Origin: Bacteroides sp.
Lineage (GTDB): Bacteria > Bacteroidota > Bacteroidia > Bacteroidales > Muribaculaceae
Direction of reading: 5' to 3'
Assembly: GCA_014802045.1 (NCBI GenBank)
Contig: JAAVDA010000024.1
Span: forward strand, 1-64,000
DNA: 64,000 nt
Shown in pieces: positions 34,258 through 42,126 of the stretch. The translations under genes were made by a program, and so were the position numbers. Each line of letters starts with the position of its first letter. The first letter of the stretch is position 1. The notes under the pieces are model-generated. The model was not told where the DNA came from, ran no database searches, and worked only from the letters and a program-made list of their open reading frames with translations.

Positions 34258-35124
34258 ATGAACATCCGCTCAGCAATCATTGCCTTCGGCGCCGCCACAC
34301 TTCTTGTGGCCACCGGCTGCACTTCCAATAAGAAGTATGCTGCCCTCCAGAGCCGGTATGACCAGCTCACCGCCGACTACAACTCATCGCAGGTGGCTCT
34401 CGCCGAATCCCGCGCCAACGCGCGCAGCCTTGAGACTCTTCTTGCCGAAGCGCGTCGCAATCACGACGACCTCAAGCGCAACTACGAAGCCATGCAGGGC
34501 TCACTCAATCAGAGCCTTCTGCAAAACCGGCAGGGAAGCATCAATATCTCCAAACTCGTTGATGAGATTAACGCTTCCAATCAGTATATCAAGCAGCTCG
34601 TTCAGGCGAAGTCTAAAAGCGACTCGCTCAATATGGTGCTCACCAACAATCTCACCCGTTCTCTCTCGCGCGACGAGCTCCGCGAGGTTGACGTGAAGGT
34701 GCTTAAGGGAGTGGTCTACATCTCTTTGGCCGACAATATGCTTTTCAAGTCGGGCAGCTATGAGGTGAATTCACGCGCCATGGAAACCCTTAGCAAAATC
34801 GCTAAGATTATCAAGGATTATGGCGACTACGATGTGCTCGTGGAGGGCAACACCGACGATGTGCCTATCTCGCGCACTAATATCCGCAACAACTGGGATC
34901 TCAGTGCTCTTCGTGCCTCATCTATAGTGCAGGTGCTTCAGAAAGATTTCGGTGTTAATCCGTCACGTCTGTCTGCCGCCGGCCGAGGAGAATATAATCC
35001 GCTAACCGACAACTCTTCTGAACTCGGACGCCAACGCAACCGCCGCACAGAGATTATTATCACTCCTAAGCTCGACCAGTTCCTCGAACTTATCGATAAG
35101 GCTCCCGACACCGACAATAACTGA
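34258..35124 (+). CDS. OmpA-family peptidoglycan-binding lipoprotein
   Basis: A 288-residue lipoprotein with lipobox LVATGC (Cys at about residue 21), a coiled-coil region (about 25-125: KYAALQSRYDQLTADYNSSQVALAES and further heptads) and a C-terminal OmpA/MotB domain with VLVEGNTDDVPISRTNIRNNWDLSALRA and GRGEYNPL..RQRNRRTEI. It would anchor the outer membrane to peptidoglycan. The in-frame ATG at 34228 would put ten residues in front of the signal peptide, so 34258 is preferred. A terminator hairpin follows. Confidence 0.9.
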   Translation: MNIRSAIIAFGAATLLVATGCTSNKKYAALQSRYDQLTADYNSSQVALAESRANARSLETLLAEARRNHDDLKRNYEAMQGSLNQSLLQNRQGSINISKLVDEINASNQYIKQLVQAKSKSDSLNMVLTNNLTRSLSRDELREVDVKVLKGVVYISLADNMLFKSGSYEVNSRAMETLSKIAKIIKDYGDYDVLVEGNTDDVPISRTNIRNNWDLSALRASSIVQVLQKDFGVNPSRLSAAGRGEYNPLTDNSSELGRQRNRRTEIIITPKLDQFLELIDKAPDTDNN

Positions 35125-35149
35125 CATCCTCCTATATAGGATAAGATAC

Positions 35150-35182
35150 GGAATGGCCGCATCAAGCGGCCATTCCTATTTC
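35150..35182 (+). terminator. Rho-independent terminator after the OmpA-like gene
   Basis: A perfect 11-bp stem, GGAATGGCCGC with GCGGCCATTCC, a 5-nt loop, then TATTTCG. Confidence 0.65.
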
Positions 35183-35326
35183 GATTCACCCTCTGCCTGG
35201 TGTAGCCGCAAGTTCTCTTTGCCACACGCTGCAAAGCAGATGTTTCAACCATCCCTCCCTCCCGGATGTTATATATACGATAATAGGGCTTGTGCATGAA
35301 GACAATGTTTTAATTTTCATTAAATT

Positions 35327-35358
35327 ATTGAGCTTTACCGCGATATTTCATAACTTTG
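35327..35358 (+). promoter_or_regulatory. Promoter of the FKBP gene cluster
   Basis: ATTG (35327-35330), a 20-nt spacer and TAACTTTG (35351-35358), about 55 nt before the ATG at 35415. Confidence 0.6.
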
Positions 35359-35414
35359 CGGCTGCCAAAGCCCGGTAGAAGTTAAACCGGCTCAAAACCA
35401 AAATTTTAAGACAT

Positions 35415-36041
35415 ATGGAAACTAAAGAATTAGACCGTTTAAGCTATGCCCTCGGGCTCAGTATGGGCAACAATTTCCGCAGCAGCGGAATCGAAAAGAT
35501 CGACGTGAAGGATTTTGCCGACGGGGTAGCCGCCGTATTTTCAGGCGAAACCCCTCGCATGACATATGATGAAGCCAAGGAGGAAATCCGCGTCTACTTC
35601 ACCGCCATGGAGGAGAAGCAGCGTGCTGCCGCCGCCGAGATGGCCAAGGTAAACAAGGCCGCCGGTGAGGCATTCCTCGGCGAAAACGGCAAGCGTGCCG
35701 AAGTGAAGACCACTCCCTCAGGCCTGCAGTATGAGGTTATCGAAGAGGGTCATGGCCCCCAGCCTGCCGCAACAGACCGTGTGATGGTCCACTACACCGG
35801 CAAGCTGATTGACGGCACAGTGTTTGATAGCTCTGTGGAGCGTGGCGAGCCCGCTACTTTCGGCGTAACTCAGGTTATCCCCGGATGGGTCGAAGCTCTT
35901 CAGATGATGAAAGAAGGCGCTAAATGGCGTCTGTTTATCCCCTCCAACCTCGCTTACGGCCCCAATGGTGCAGGTGGCGTGATTGGTCCGGACGCTACTC
36001 TCATTTTTGATGTCGAACTCATCAAGGTGATGAAGGCCTGA
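35415..36041 (+). CDS. FKBP-type peptidyl-prolyl isomerase 1
   Basis: A 208-residue isomerase with an N-terminal helical dimerisation region (LSYALGLSMGNNFRSSGIE) and a complete FKBP domain: VMVHYTGKLIDGTVFDSSVERGEP, VIPGWVEALQMMKEGAKWRLFIPSNLAYG. The active-site Tyr, Asp and Trp positions are all kept. No signal peptide is seen, so it may be cytoplasmic, unlike the two neighbours. It is the first of three FKBP genes in tandem, with a 5-nt gap to the second. Confidence 0.93.
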   Translation: METKELDRLSYALGLSMGNNFRSSGIEKIDVKDFADGVAAVFSGETPRMTYDEAKEEIRVYFTAMEEKQRAAAAEMAKVNKAAGEAFLGENGKRAEVKTTPSGLQYEVIEEGHGPQPAATDRVMVHYTGKLIDGTVFDSSVERGEPATFGVTQVIPGWVEALQMMKEGAKWRLFIPSNLAYGPNGAGGVIGPDATLIFDVELIKVMKA

Positions 36042-36046
36042 GGCTG

Positions 36047-36880
36047 ATGAAACTGCTCGATAAGATGCTTCGTCCCGCTCTCGTAATCGCACTCGCGGCA
36101 GGGACGCTCCTGACCGCGCATGCGGCCGGGAGTCGTCGCGTTGATGCCTCCCCCGATTCCACAGCGCGTGCGCTGGCTGCCGTGATGCTGCGCTATCTTG
36201 CCCCGGCTTCCACGCCCGCAAGAGTCGCTGCTGCCGATCTGCCGGCCTACAACGAAGGCCTCGCTAAAGGACTGGAGGCCGACCCCTCCGACCCCACGCT
36301 CACCGGGCTCATGGAAGGAGCGGCTTTGCGTGAACGATTGGCCTCTTTGTCAGGCATGGGCGTGAGTGTGGACCGTAAAGAGTTTCTTGCGGCTCTCAAG
36401 AGCGCCTTTGCCGGTAATGAACTCGGTTTCACTCCCCAGGAGGGAGAAGCCTATATCTCACGCATGCTTGGAGTCGGCACCACCCCCCAAAAGCTCGACC
36501 CCCAGACGGAGCAGGCCTTCTTAGATAGTGCTACCGCCGCAGCCGGAGCCGTAGTGACCCCTCTGGGCTGTGTGTTGCAGACCATAGATGAGGGCAATGG
36601 AGACACTCCCGGGCCTGAAGATGTTGTGATGGTGGCCTACACCGGCTCACTCTCAGACGGTACCGAATTTGACTCCACAGGAACGGAATCTATTGAGCTC
36701 CCGGTCAACGGTGTGGTGCCCGGCATGAGCGAGGGTCTCAGGCTCATGCGGCCCGGCGGCCACTACCGTCTTTATATCCCCGCTTCCCATGCCTACGGAG
36801 AGGAAGGAATAAAAGGTGTGATTCCTGGCAACGCCACTCTCGTGTTTGATATGCGGGTCACCGGTATCCGTGCCAAATAA
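36047..36880 (+). CDS. Divergent FKBP-type isomerase 2 (exported)
   Basis: A 277-residue protein with a signal peptide (LVIALAAGTLLTAHAA), an FkpA-like N-terminal region of about 140 residues and a C-terminal FKBP domain from about residue 185. The domain keeps VMVAYTGSLSDGTEFDS and YRLYIPASHAYGEEG. The Trp of the active-site floor (VIPGW in its neighbours) is Met here (VVPGM), and the HYTG His is Ala. Catalytic activity may be lowered and the protein may act mainly as a chaperone. It starts 5 nt after the first FKBP gene. Confidence 0.85.
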   Translation: MKLLDKMLRPALVIALAAGTLLTAHAAGSRRVDASPDSTARALAAVMLRYLAPASTPARVAAADLPAYNEGLAKGLEADPSDPTLTGLMEGAALRERLASLSGMGVSVDRKEFLAALKSAFAGNELGFTPQEGEAYISRMLGVGTTPQKLDPQTEQAFLDSATAAAGAVVTPLGCVLQTIDEGNGDTPGPEDVVMVAYTGSLSDGTEFDSTGTESIELPVNGVVPGMSEGLRLMRPGGHYRLYIPASHAYGEEGIKGVIPGNATLVFDMRVTGIRAK

Positions 36881-36916
36881 TATTATCCAACATTATAATA
36901 AACAAACAGACAAATT

Positions 36917-37822
36917 ATGAAGAAAATCCTTATGGCCTGCGGTGTTGCCGCAATGATGCTCCCTATGGTGAGCTGCAATAACGGCTCGCAGGCTGAATCG
37001 GCCGATAACTTCGCCGATTCTCTCGCCGTCTACATGGGTCGCACTAATGGCGCTATGTGCGCTGAGCGCATCTCTTCTCTTCCCACCCCCGACCGTGAGA
37101 AGTTTGAAAAGGAATCATTCCTGCGCGGATTCAAGCAGGTGCTTATGGCCGACACCTCTGATGTGGCCTATTTCTATGGCCTCAGCATCGCTATGAATAT
37201 CCAGCAGCAGCTCATGAGCATGGGTCGTGATGGTTTGGAGGTTAATCCTGAAACTCTTTACCGCAACTTCGCTGCAGCATTCAAGGCCGACTCTATGAAT
37301 CTCACAGCTGTGCAGATGGATCAGGGCATCTACCAGAAGCTGATGATGGAAGCTCAGGGCAAGATGAACCAGAACCGTATGGCTGCTCAGGAGCGCGAGC
37401 AGGCAGCCCGTGCAAGCGAGGCGGCCAACAACGAAGCTAAAGGAGCAGCCTTCGTGGAAGAAGCAAAGAAAGCCGACTCTTCAATACAAACCACCGCATC
37501 CGGTCTCTCCTATAAGGTTGTGACCCCCGGCACCGGCGCTAATGCAACCGACACCGATCAGATTAAGGTTCATTACACCGGCAAGCTTATCGACGGCACC
37601 GTGTTCGATAGCTCTGTTGATCGCGGCGAGCCCGTAGACTTTGCTGTCGGACAGGTTGTGCCCGGTTTCGGCGAAGGCCTCAAGCTGATGAACAAGGGTG
37701 CGAAATACACTCTCTACATCCCCGCTTCGCTTGCCTACGGCAACAATGCCGTTGGTTCGATTCCTCCCGGCTCAACCCTCGTGTTCGACGTAGAAGTGCT
37801 CGATATCACTCCCTCTAAATAA
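36917..37822 (+). CDS. FKBP-type isomerase 3 (lipoprotein)
   Basis: A 301-residue lipoprotein (lipobox MVSC, Cys at about residue 21) with an FkpA/Mip-like helical N-terminal domain (DNFADSLAVYMGRTNGAM...) and an Ala/Glu/Gln-rich helix near 155-190. The C-terminal FKBP domain reads IKVHYTGKLIDGTVFDSSVDRGEP, VVPGFGEGLKLMNKGAKYTLYIPASLAYG. The active-site Trp is Phe, which still supports activity in some FKBPs. It acts in the periplasm or at the outer membrane in protein folding. It is the last gene of the FKBP trio, and a strong terminator follows. Confidence 0.92.
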   Translation: MKKILMACGVAAMMLPMVSCNNGSQAESADNFADSLAVYMGRTNGAMCAERISSLPTPDREKFEKESFLRGFKQVLMADTSDVAYFYGLSIAMNIQQQLMSMGRDGLEVNPETLYRNFAAAFKADSMNLTAVQMDQGIYQKLMMEAQGKMNQNRMAAQEREQAARASEAANNEAKGAAFVEEAKKADSSIQTTASGLSYKVVTPGTGANATDTDQIKVHYTGKLIDGTVFDSSVDRGEPVDFAVGQVVPGFGEGLKLMNKGAKYTLYIPASLAYGNNAVGSIPPGSTLVFDVEVLDITPSK

Positions 37823-37866
37823 GCACACCCACCCATCTTCTCACTGAGAAAAAAGACACAAGCAGT

Positions 37867-37903
37867 GCCCGCCGCCGACTCATCCGCGGCGGGCGCTTTT
37901 TTT
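37867..37903 (+). terminator. Rho-independent terminator after the FKBP cluster
   Basis: A perfect 9-bp G+C stem, GCCCGCCGC with GCGGCGGGC, a 10-nt loop, GC, then seven T. The T tract runs into the -33 TTTG of the next promoter. Confidence 0.85.
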
Positions 37904-37932
37904 GTGTGCTCACGAGTTTTTATGTAACTTTG
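37901..37932 (+). promoter_or_regulatory. Promoter of the LPS-kinase-like gene, almost leaderless
   Basis: TTTG (37901-37904), a 20-nt spacer and TAACTTTG (37925-37932). The ATG at 37938 is only 5 nt behind the box. Confidence 0.72.
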
Positions 37933-37937
37933 CAACT

Positions 37938-38705
37938 ATGCAACACACACAGGTTACAGCCCCGGCCTATAGCACCTACTCATCAGCCATAGCCCGGATT
38001 CCCGACACCTTCGGAACAATAGGCCATCAAATCTATTCCGGACGAAACACTTTGCAGGCAATTCCCGCTCCGGAGGGGAGCGAGATGTGGGTTGCGAAGC
38101 GCTACAAGCGCCCCAACATCTTTCAGCGGATAGCCTATCGTGCCACCCGTCGCTCCAAAGCGAGAAAAGCCTATGAGTGTGGCATCAGGATAGAGGAGCT
38201 CGGATTTCGCACACCTCGTCCGATAGCTATGATTGACATTACCAGCGGAAACACACTTGAGCAATGCTACTTCGTGAGTGGAATGTCTGAATGCAGGTCG
38301 CTCATGGGTCTGTTTGCAGACAATCCCAACCCGCCGGCCGATATAGCCGAAGAGCTTGCGCGGTTCATAGCCACCCTTCACGCCAAAGGCATACTCCACG
38401 GCGACCTAAATCTTTCAAATATACTCTACGACGACACAGCCTCTGGCAATGACCGTTTCATACTCATCGACACCAACCGTACGAAATTCAAAGACCACCT
38501 GCCCTCCAGGCGCCGATGCATTACCAACCTCGTGCGCTTCACACATTGGCGTCCCTCCCTGAAGATGATAGTAGAAGCTTATGCCCGGCAACGAGGTTGG
38601 GATGAAAATACCGTTTATTCCGCAGTAGAGAGCAAGCTGAAACGATTCGAGCTCTCCCGCCGAGTGCGCCACACCCTCAAACGCCTCCTCCCCTCCCGCA
38701 AATAA
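37938..38705 (+). CDS. Lipopolysaccharide kinase, InaA/Kdo-kinase family
   Basis: A 255-residue eukaryotic-like-kinase-fold protein of the InaA/WaaP/KdkA group, which phosphorylates lipid A core sugars at the inner face of the inner membrane. It shows the ATP-lysine region MWVAKRYKRPNIFQRIAY, the catalytic loop LHAKGILHGDLNLSNILYDD and the metal-binding FILIDTNR (D-x-N in place of DFG). A longer in-frame reading from 37902 would begin inside the promoter, so the ATG at 37938 is preferred. It is a single-gene unit closed by a bidirectional terminator. Confidence 0.85.
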   Translation: MQHTQVTAPAYSTYSSAIARIPDTFGTIGHQIYSGRNTLQAIPAPEGSEMWVAKRYKRPNIFQRIAYRATRRSKARKAYECGIRIEELGFRTPRPIAMIDITSGNTLEQCYFVSGMSECRSLMGLFADNPNPPADIAEELARFIATLHAKGILHGDLNLSNILYDDTASGNDRFILIDTNRTKFKDHLPSRRRCITNLVRFTHWRPSLKMIVEAYARQRGWDENTVYSAVESKLKRFELSRRVRHTLKRLLPSRK

Positions 38706-38724
38706 TCCCCCGATCTTCCGGACG

Positions 38725-38757
38725 AAAAAAGGCGTGTCGGGGTGACACGCCTTTTTT
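38725..38757. terminator. Bidirectional terminator
   Basis: AAAAAA-GGCGTGTC-n5-GACACGCC-TTTTTT. It serves both the kinase gene (plus) and the inositol-phosphate synthase gene (minus). Confidence 0.88.
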
Positions 38758-38781
38758 ATGATGGGTTGTGGTAAATTCGGT

Positions 38782-40125
38782 TTAGTCGATTTCTTCGTCT
38801 GCTTCGTAGCCGCCCATTTCGCGGATTGCGTTCTTGAGCATGGTGTACTGCTGGAAGAGGTGGTTGACGGGCACTTCGCCTTTGGTGTAGTCGTGCATCG
38901 GGCTCTTGAGGAAGAAGCTCAGGAAGCGCTGTATGCCTGAACGGCCGGCGCGTGCAGCGAGGTCGCTGAGGAGCACGAGGTCAAGGCAGAGGGGAGCTGC
39001 AAGGATTGAGTCGCGGCAGAGGAAGTTGATTTTGATCTGCATGGGATAGCCCATCCATCCGAAGATGTCGATGTTGTCCCATCCTTCTTTGCTGTCGTTG
39101 CGCGGAGGATAGTAGTTGATGCGCACTTTGTGGTAGTAGCCCTGATGGCCACCTTCTTCTGCGCCGCCGCAGTTGGCGTTGTAGAGGTCGGGCTGTTCTT
39201 CGGGCACGAGGATAGACTCAAGTGTGGAGAGTTTTGAAACCTCTTTTGTGCGGAAGTTGGCGGGTTCGTCGAGCACGAGGCCGTCGCGGTTGCCGAGGAT
39301 GTTGGTAGAGAACCAGCCGTTGAGGCCGAGGCAGCGGGTGCCGATGATGGGTGCGAATCCAGACTTCACGAGGGTCTGACCGGTCTTGAAGTCTTTGCCG
39401 GCGATGGGCATGCCGGTCTGTTCGCTGAGTTCCCACATTGCGGGGATGTCTACAGTGGTGTTGGGGGCGCCCATGATGAAGGGAGCGCCCTCTTTGAGGG
39501 CTGCGTAGGCGTAGCACATAGAGGGAGCGATGTGCTCTTTGTCGTCGGCTTTCATGGCAGCTTCGAGAGCTTCGAGGGTGCCGTGGGTCTTTTCATCGAC
39601 GGGAACATAGACTTCTGTAGAAGCGGCCCAGAGGACAACTACGCGGTCAAGGTTGTTTTCTTTCTTGAAGTTGCGGATATCCTCGCGGAGCTGTTCAACC
39701 ATTTCCCAACGGGTCTTGTCGGTCATGATGTTGTCGCCGTTGAGACGCTTTGCGTAGTTGTGGTCGAAAGCAGCCTTCATGGGCTTGATGGCCTCAAGCT
39801 CGTCTTTCACGGGGTTGATGTCCTTTTCCTGGAGCACTTCGGCATACATTGCGCTCTGGTAGGCATTGGCGGGATAAACGTCCCATGCGCCGAACACGAT
39901 GTCGTCAAGCTTGGCCATAGGAACGATGTCCTCATATTTGAGATATTTTTTGTCGGCACCTTTGCCCACGCGGATTTTGTCGTACTGAGTCATAGATCCA
40001 ACGGGCTTGGCGAGACCCTTGCGGGCCATGAGAACGCCGGTCATGAAAGTGGAGCTTACAGCTCCGAGACCTACCACGAGGACGCCGAGCTTGCCGTCCG
40101 CGGGTTTAACGTTTGTCTTGTTCAT
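38782..40125 (-). CDS. myo-Inositol-3-phosphate synthase
   Basis: Converts glucose-6-phosphate to 1D-myo-inositol 3-phosphate with NAD+ as cofactor, the first step of inositol lipid synthesis. The 447-residue protein has the Rossmann loop VLVVGLGAVSSTFMTGV, the family segments AAFDHNYAKRL, VVLWAASTEVYVP and GAPNTTVDIPAMWEL, and the catalytic Lys regions GKDFKTGQTLVKS and NGWFSTNILGNRDG. The start MNKTNVKPADGK at 40125 is preferred over upstream Met codons because it leads straight into the Rossmann strand. It is separated from the rest of the inositol-lipid operon by 246 nt of A+T-rich sequence, so it probably has its own promoter; minus-strand TAATTTTG boxes occur at 40234-40241 and 40270-40277. 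Confidence 0.93.
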   Translation of the reverse strand: MNKTNVKPADGKLGVLVVGLGAVSSTFMTGVLMARKGLAKPVGSMTQYDKIRVGKGADKKYLKYEDIVPMAKLDDIVFGAWDVYPANAYQSAMYAEVLQEKDINPVKDELEAIKPMKAAFDHNYAKRLNGDNIMTDKTRWEMVEQLREDIRNFKKENNLDRVVVLWAASTEVYVPVDEKTHGTLEALEAAMKADDKEHIAPSMCYAYAALKEGAPFIMGAPNTTVDIPAMWELSEQTGMPIAGKDFKTGQTLVKSGFAPIIGTRCLGLNGWFSTNILGNRDGLVLDEPANFRTKEVSKLSTLESILVPEEQPDLYNANCGGAEEGGHQGYYHKVRINYYPPRNDSKEGWDNIDIFGWMGYPMQIKINFLCRDSILAAPLCLDLVLLSDLAARAGRSGIQRFLSFFLKSPMHDYTKGEVPVNHLFQQYTMLKNAIREMGGYEADEEID

Positions 40126-40371
40126 AATCATTAAATAATGATGGTTATTATGGTTTTGATATTTGTCGATGAATGGGCATGCCACGGGCTTGCCTCAAAA
40201 AAGTGCGTAAAAGTACACCATTTTTTTGAGATGCAAAATTATTTGCAATTTAATCTTCCCTTAATTTTGCAAAATTAAACTAAATTCAATCCTCAAAAAC
40301 CAAAATATGATAAAATGAGGGCGTAATTCAGCCAAAATAGTTATGAAATGTAAATGAACTATGACCCGAAA

Positions 40372-41085
40372 TCAGAGAAATTTTTTTAGCTCGGAGAGGT
40401 CGGTGATGATGTCGGGATCGGTTGCGGAATCCTCTTCGGATGTCCAGCCGCGGCCTTTGAGCCAGGCTGTGTGGCATCTGAGGCTGCGTGCGGGCAGAAT
40501 ATCTTTTTTGAGAGAGTCGCCTACCACGAGCACTTGCTCCGGGGGCAGTCCGAGCGCTTCTACACCAAGCATGAATATGGCGGGGTCGGGCTTGCGCACT
40601 CCCACTACGGCGCTTTCAATCACCGTCCGGAAGTAGGTGTCGAGCTTGAAATCGGCGAGCACTGAGTTGATGTTGCCGTAGAAGTTGCTGACGAGCACCA
40701 TCGGATAGCGCGCGGCCAGAGCTTGGAGTGTGGGGCGCACGGTTTCTATTGTGGTGCGCGCGCTGTCGTAGCAGTAGCGGGCTATGGGGGCGATGTAGCG
40801 CTCGGCATCTCCTTCGGCCAAAACTCCGGCGCTTACAAGGGCCTGCAGCTCGATTCGGATTTTGATGAGCATGAGGTCGAGAAAAGTGTGGTCGGGAAGT
40901 ATGTGGCGGGTGCGGGCAAGTTCACGTTCGGCAAACACGTAGGCCTCGCGAAATGCGTCATCGTCTATATGGAGCCCGGCGTGGCGATAGCCTTCGCCTA
41001 TGATGATGCTCCAGTGCATGCCTCGGCTGTCTATAGTGCCGCCGTAGTCAAATATTATTCCTTTGATGCTGTCAGTATTTTCCAT
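40372..41085 (-). CDS. HAD-superfamily phosphatase in the inositol-lipid cluster
   Basis: A 237-residue HAD hydrolase with a helical C1 cap. Motif I is IFDYGGTIDS: the nucleophile Asp (residue 13) is there, but the usual second Asp (acid/base) is Gly. Further motifs are VLVSNFYG (II), RKPDPAIF (III) and VLVVGDSLKKDILPARS (IV). A second-Asp substitution is known in HADs that are not classical phosphatases, though the FDYGGT variant recurs in Bacteroidetes. It overlaps the upstream CDP-alcohol transferase gene by 14 nt, so a role in the same pathway, such as removal of phosphate from an inositol-phosphate intermediate, is possible but unproven. Confidence 0.82.
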   Translation of the reverse strand: MENTDSIKGIIFDYGGTIDSRGMHWSIIIGEGYRHAGLHIDDDAFREAYVFAERELARTRHILPDHTFLDLMLIKIRIELQALVSAGVLAEGDAERYIAPIARYCYDSARTTIETVRPTLQALAARYPMVLVSNFYGNINSVLADFKLDTYFRTVIESAVVGVRKPDPAIFMLGVEALGLPPEQVLVVGDSLKKDILPARSLRCHTAWLKGRGWTSEEDSATDPDIITDLSELKKFL

Positions 41086-42016
41086 CTTTTAGAGCGAGGG
41101 TCAGGCGACGGCATATCCTTTCGTGGCGGATCACCATCATGATGAGAAGGAAGTTGAGCACAGTGAGCTCGAAGAGGAAGTAGAGCCATGGCATCCGCAG
41201 GAAGAGGGCGGTGAAGAGAGCTATAGTGCGCCAGTTGAAGGAGAGTATGTTGGTATATTTCATGAGAGGCAGGCTCTCTCTGCGGAAATCATCTCGGAAG
41301 CTGAGAGGAATCTGTCCGTCGGGAAAACGTTTGTCGAGCGCGGAGCGGAGGCTCTGCATGGCTGGAGATGTGGCTTCTTGCTGAAGAGTATAGCTTGTAT
41401 AGACGGTGAGAAAGAGTTTCTGCCAGAAATTTCTTTTCCAGGAGAGGGTTGCGAGCTTGCGCTTGAGGGAGAATGCGCGTTCGAGCTCGCTGCCTTCGGC
41501 TCCTTTAAGGAAGAATAGGTGAAACTGCCGGTAATAGTCGGCCATGGCGGCTTGCTTTGCGTGGCATATCCCTGTCACCACAGCGGCCACCCAGATCACC
41601 CACGGGTGGGTCATGAAGAAGTGGGAGGTGACGTTCTCGCGCAGGCAGATGGCAATGTAGATGGCCAGAAACCAGAGGTCGCCGCTGAGGCCGTCGAGTA
41701 TGCGTCCGAGGCGTGAGTATTGATGGGTCATGCGGGCGAGCTGGCCGTCGGCGCTGTCAAATGAGTTGGCCCAGATGAGAAGAAGCATTCCGCCGGCATT
41801 AATCCATATGTTATTGAAGTAAAACAACACTCCGGCAGCAATGCCAAGAAAGATTGATGCTATGGTGATGGCGTTGGGGCTGATGCCGAGACGACGTGCG
41901 AGGCAAGCCCACATATAGCCGATGGGGCGATAGAAAGCGAGGTCGATATGTTCCTCGGTGTCGAGTGATTTGAGGCTATCTCTGTAAGACGAACCGGAGG
42001 TAGATGTCTGTTGCAT
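41072..42016 (-). CDS. CDP-alcohol phosphatidyltransferase-family protein with shifted Asp
   Basis: A 314-residue membrane protein with about six helices. The family motif D-x2-DG-x2-AR-x8-G-x3-D-x3-D appears as DSADGQLAR..GRILDGLSGD. The first three Asp are in place (87, 90, 108), but position 112 is Gly and the Asp follows one residue later (113). A central soluble insertion of about 100 residues (FFLKGAEGSELERAFSLKRK onward) separates the helices. It transfers or exchanges an alcohol phosphate on a CDP-linked lipid if active. The overlap with the HAD gene and the neighbourhood suggest a part in inositol phospholipid or sphingolipid synthesis. Confidence 0.8.
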   Translation of the reverse strand: MQQTSTSGSSYRDSLKSLDTEEHIDLAFYRPIGYMWACLARRLGISPNAITIASIFLGIAAGVLFYFNNIWINAGGMLLLIWANSFDSADGQLARMTHQYSRLGRILDGLSGDLWFLAIYIAICLRENVTSHFFMTHPWVIWVAAVVTGICHAKQAAMADYYRQFHLFFLKGAEGSELERAFSLKRKLATLSWKRNFWQKLFLTVYTSYTLQQEATSPAMQSLRSALDKRFPDGQIPLSFRDDFRRESLPLMKYTNILSFNWRTIALFTALFLRMPWLYFLFELTVLNFLLIMMVIRHERICRRLTLALKDGKY

Positions 42017-42126
42017 CAGGTGTTTAGAGCTTGTTTCGTGACTAAAGTCAAGTTTCGGGCGTGCAGTTTCTGATTTATCCTGGATTGGTTGGGTTGGAGT
42101 GTGCCGTCAGGCACTCAACCTGAGTA

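Noticed and set aside
37901-37937. Longer N terminus for the LPS-kinase-like protein
   Set aside because: The extension would be encoded by the promoter itself, upstream of the predicted transcription start.
42060-42120. Hairpin between the PlsC-like and the second CDP-alcohol transferase genes, considered as a terminator
   Set aside because: The stem is imperfect and no T tract follows on the minus strand, so a transcript break is not supported.
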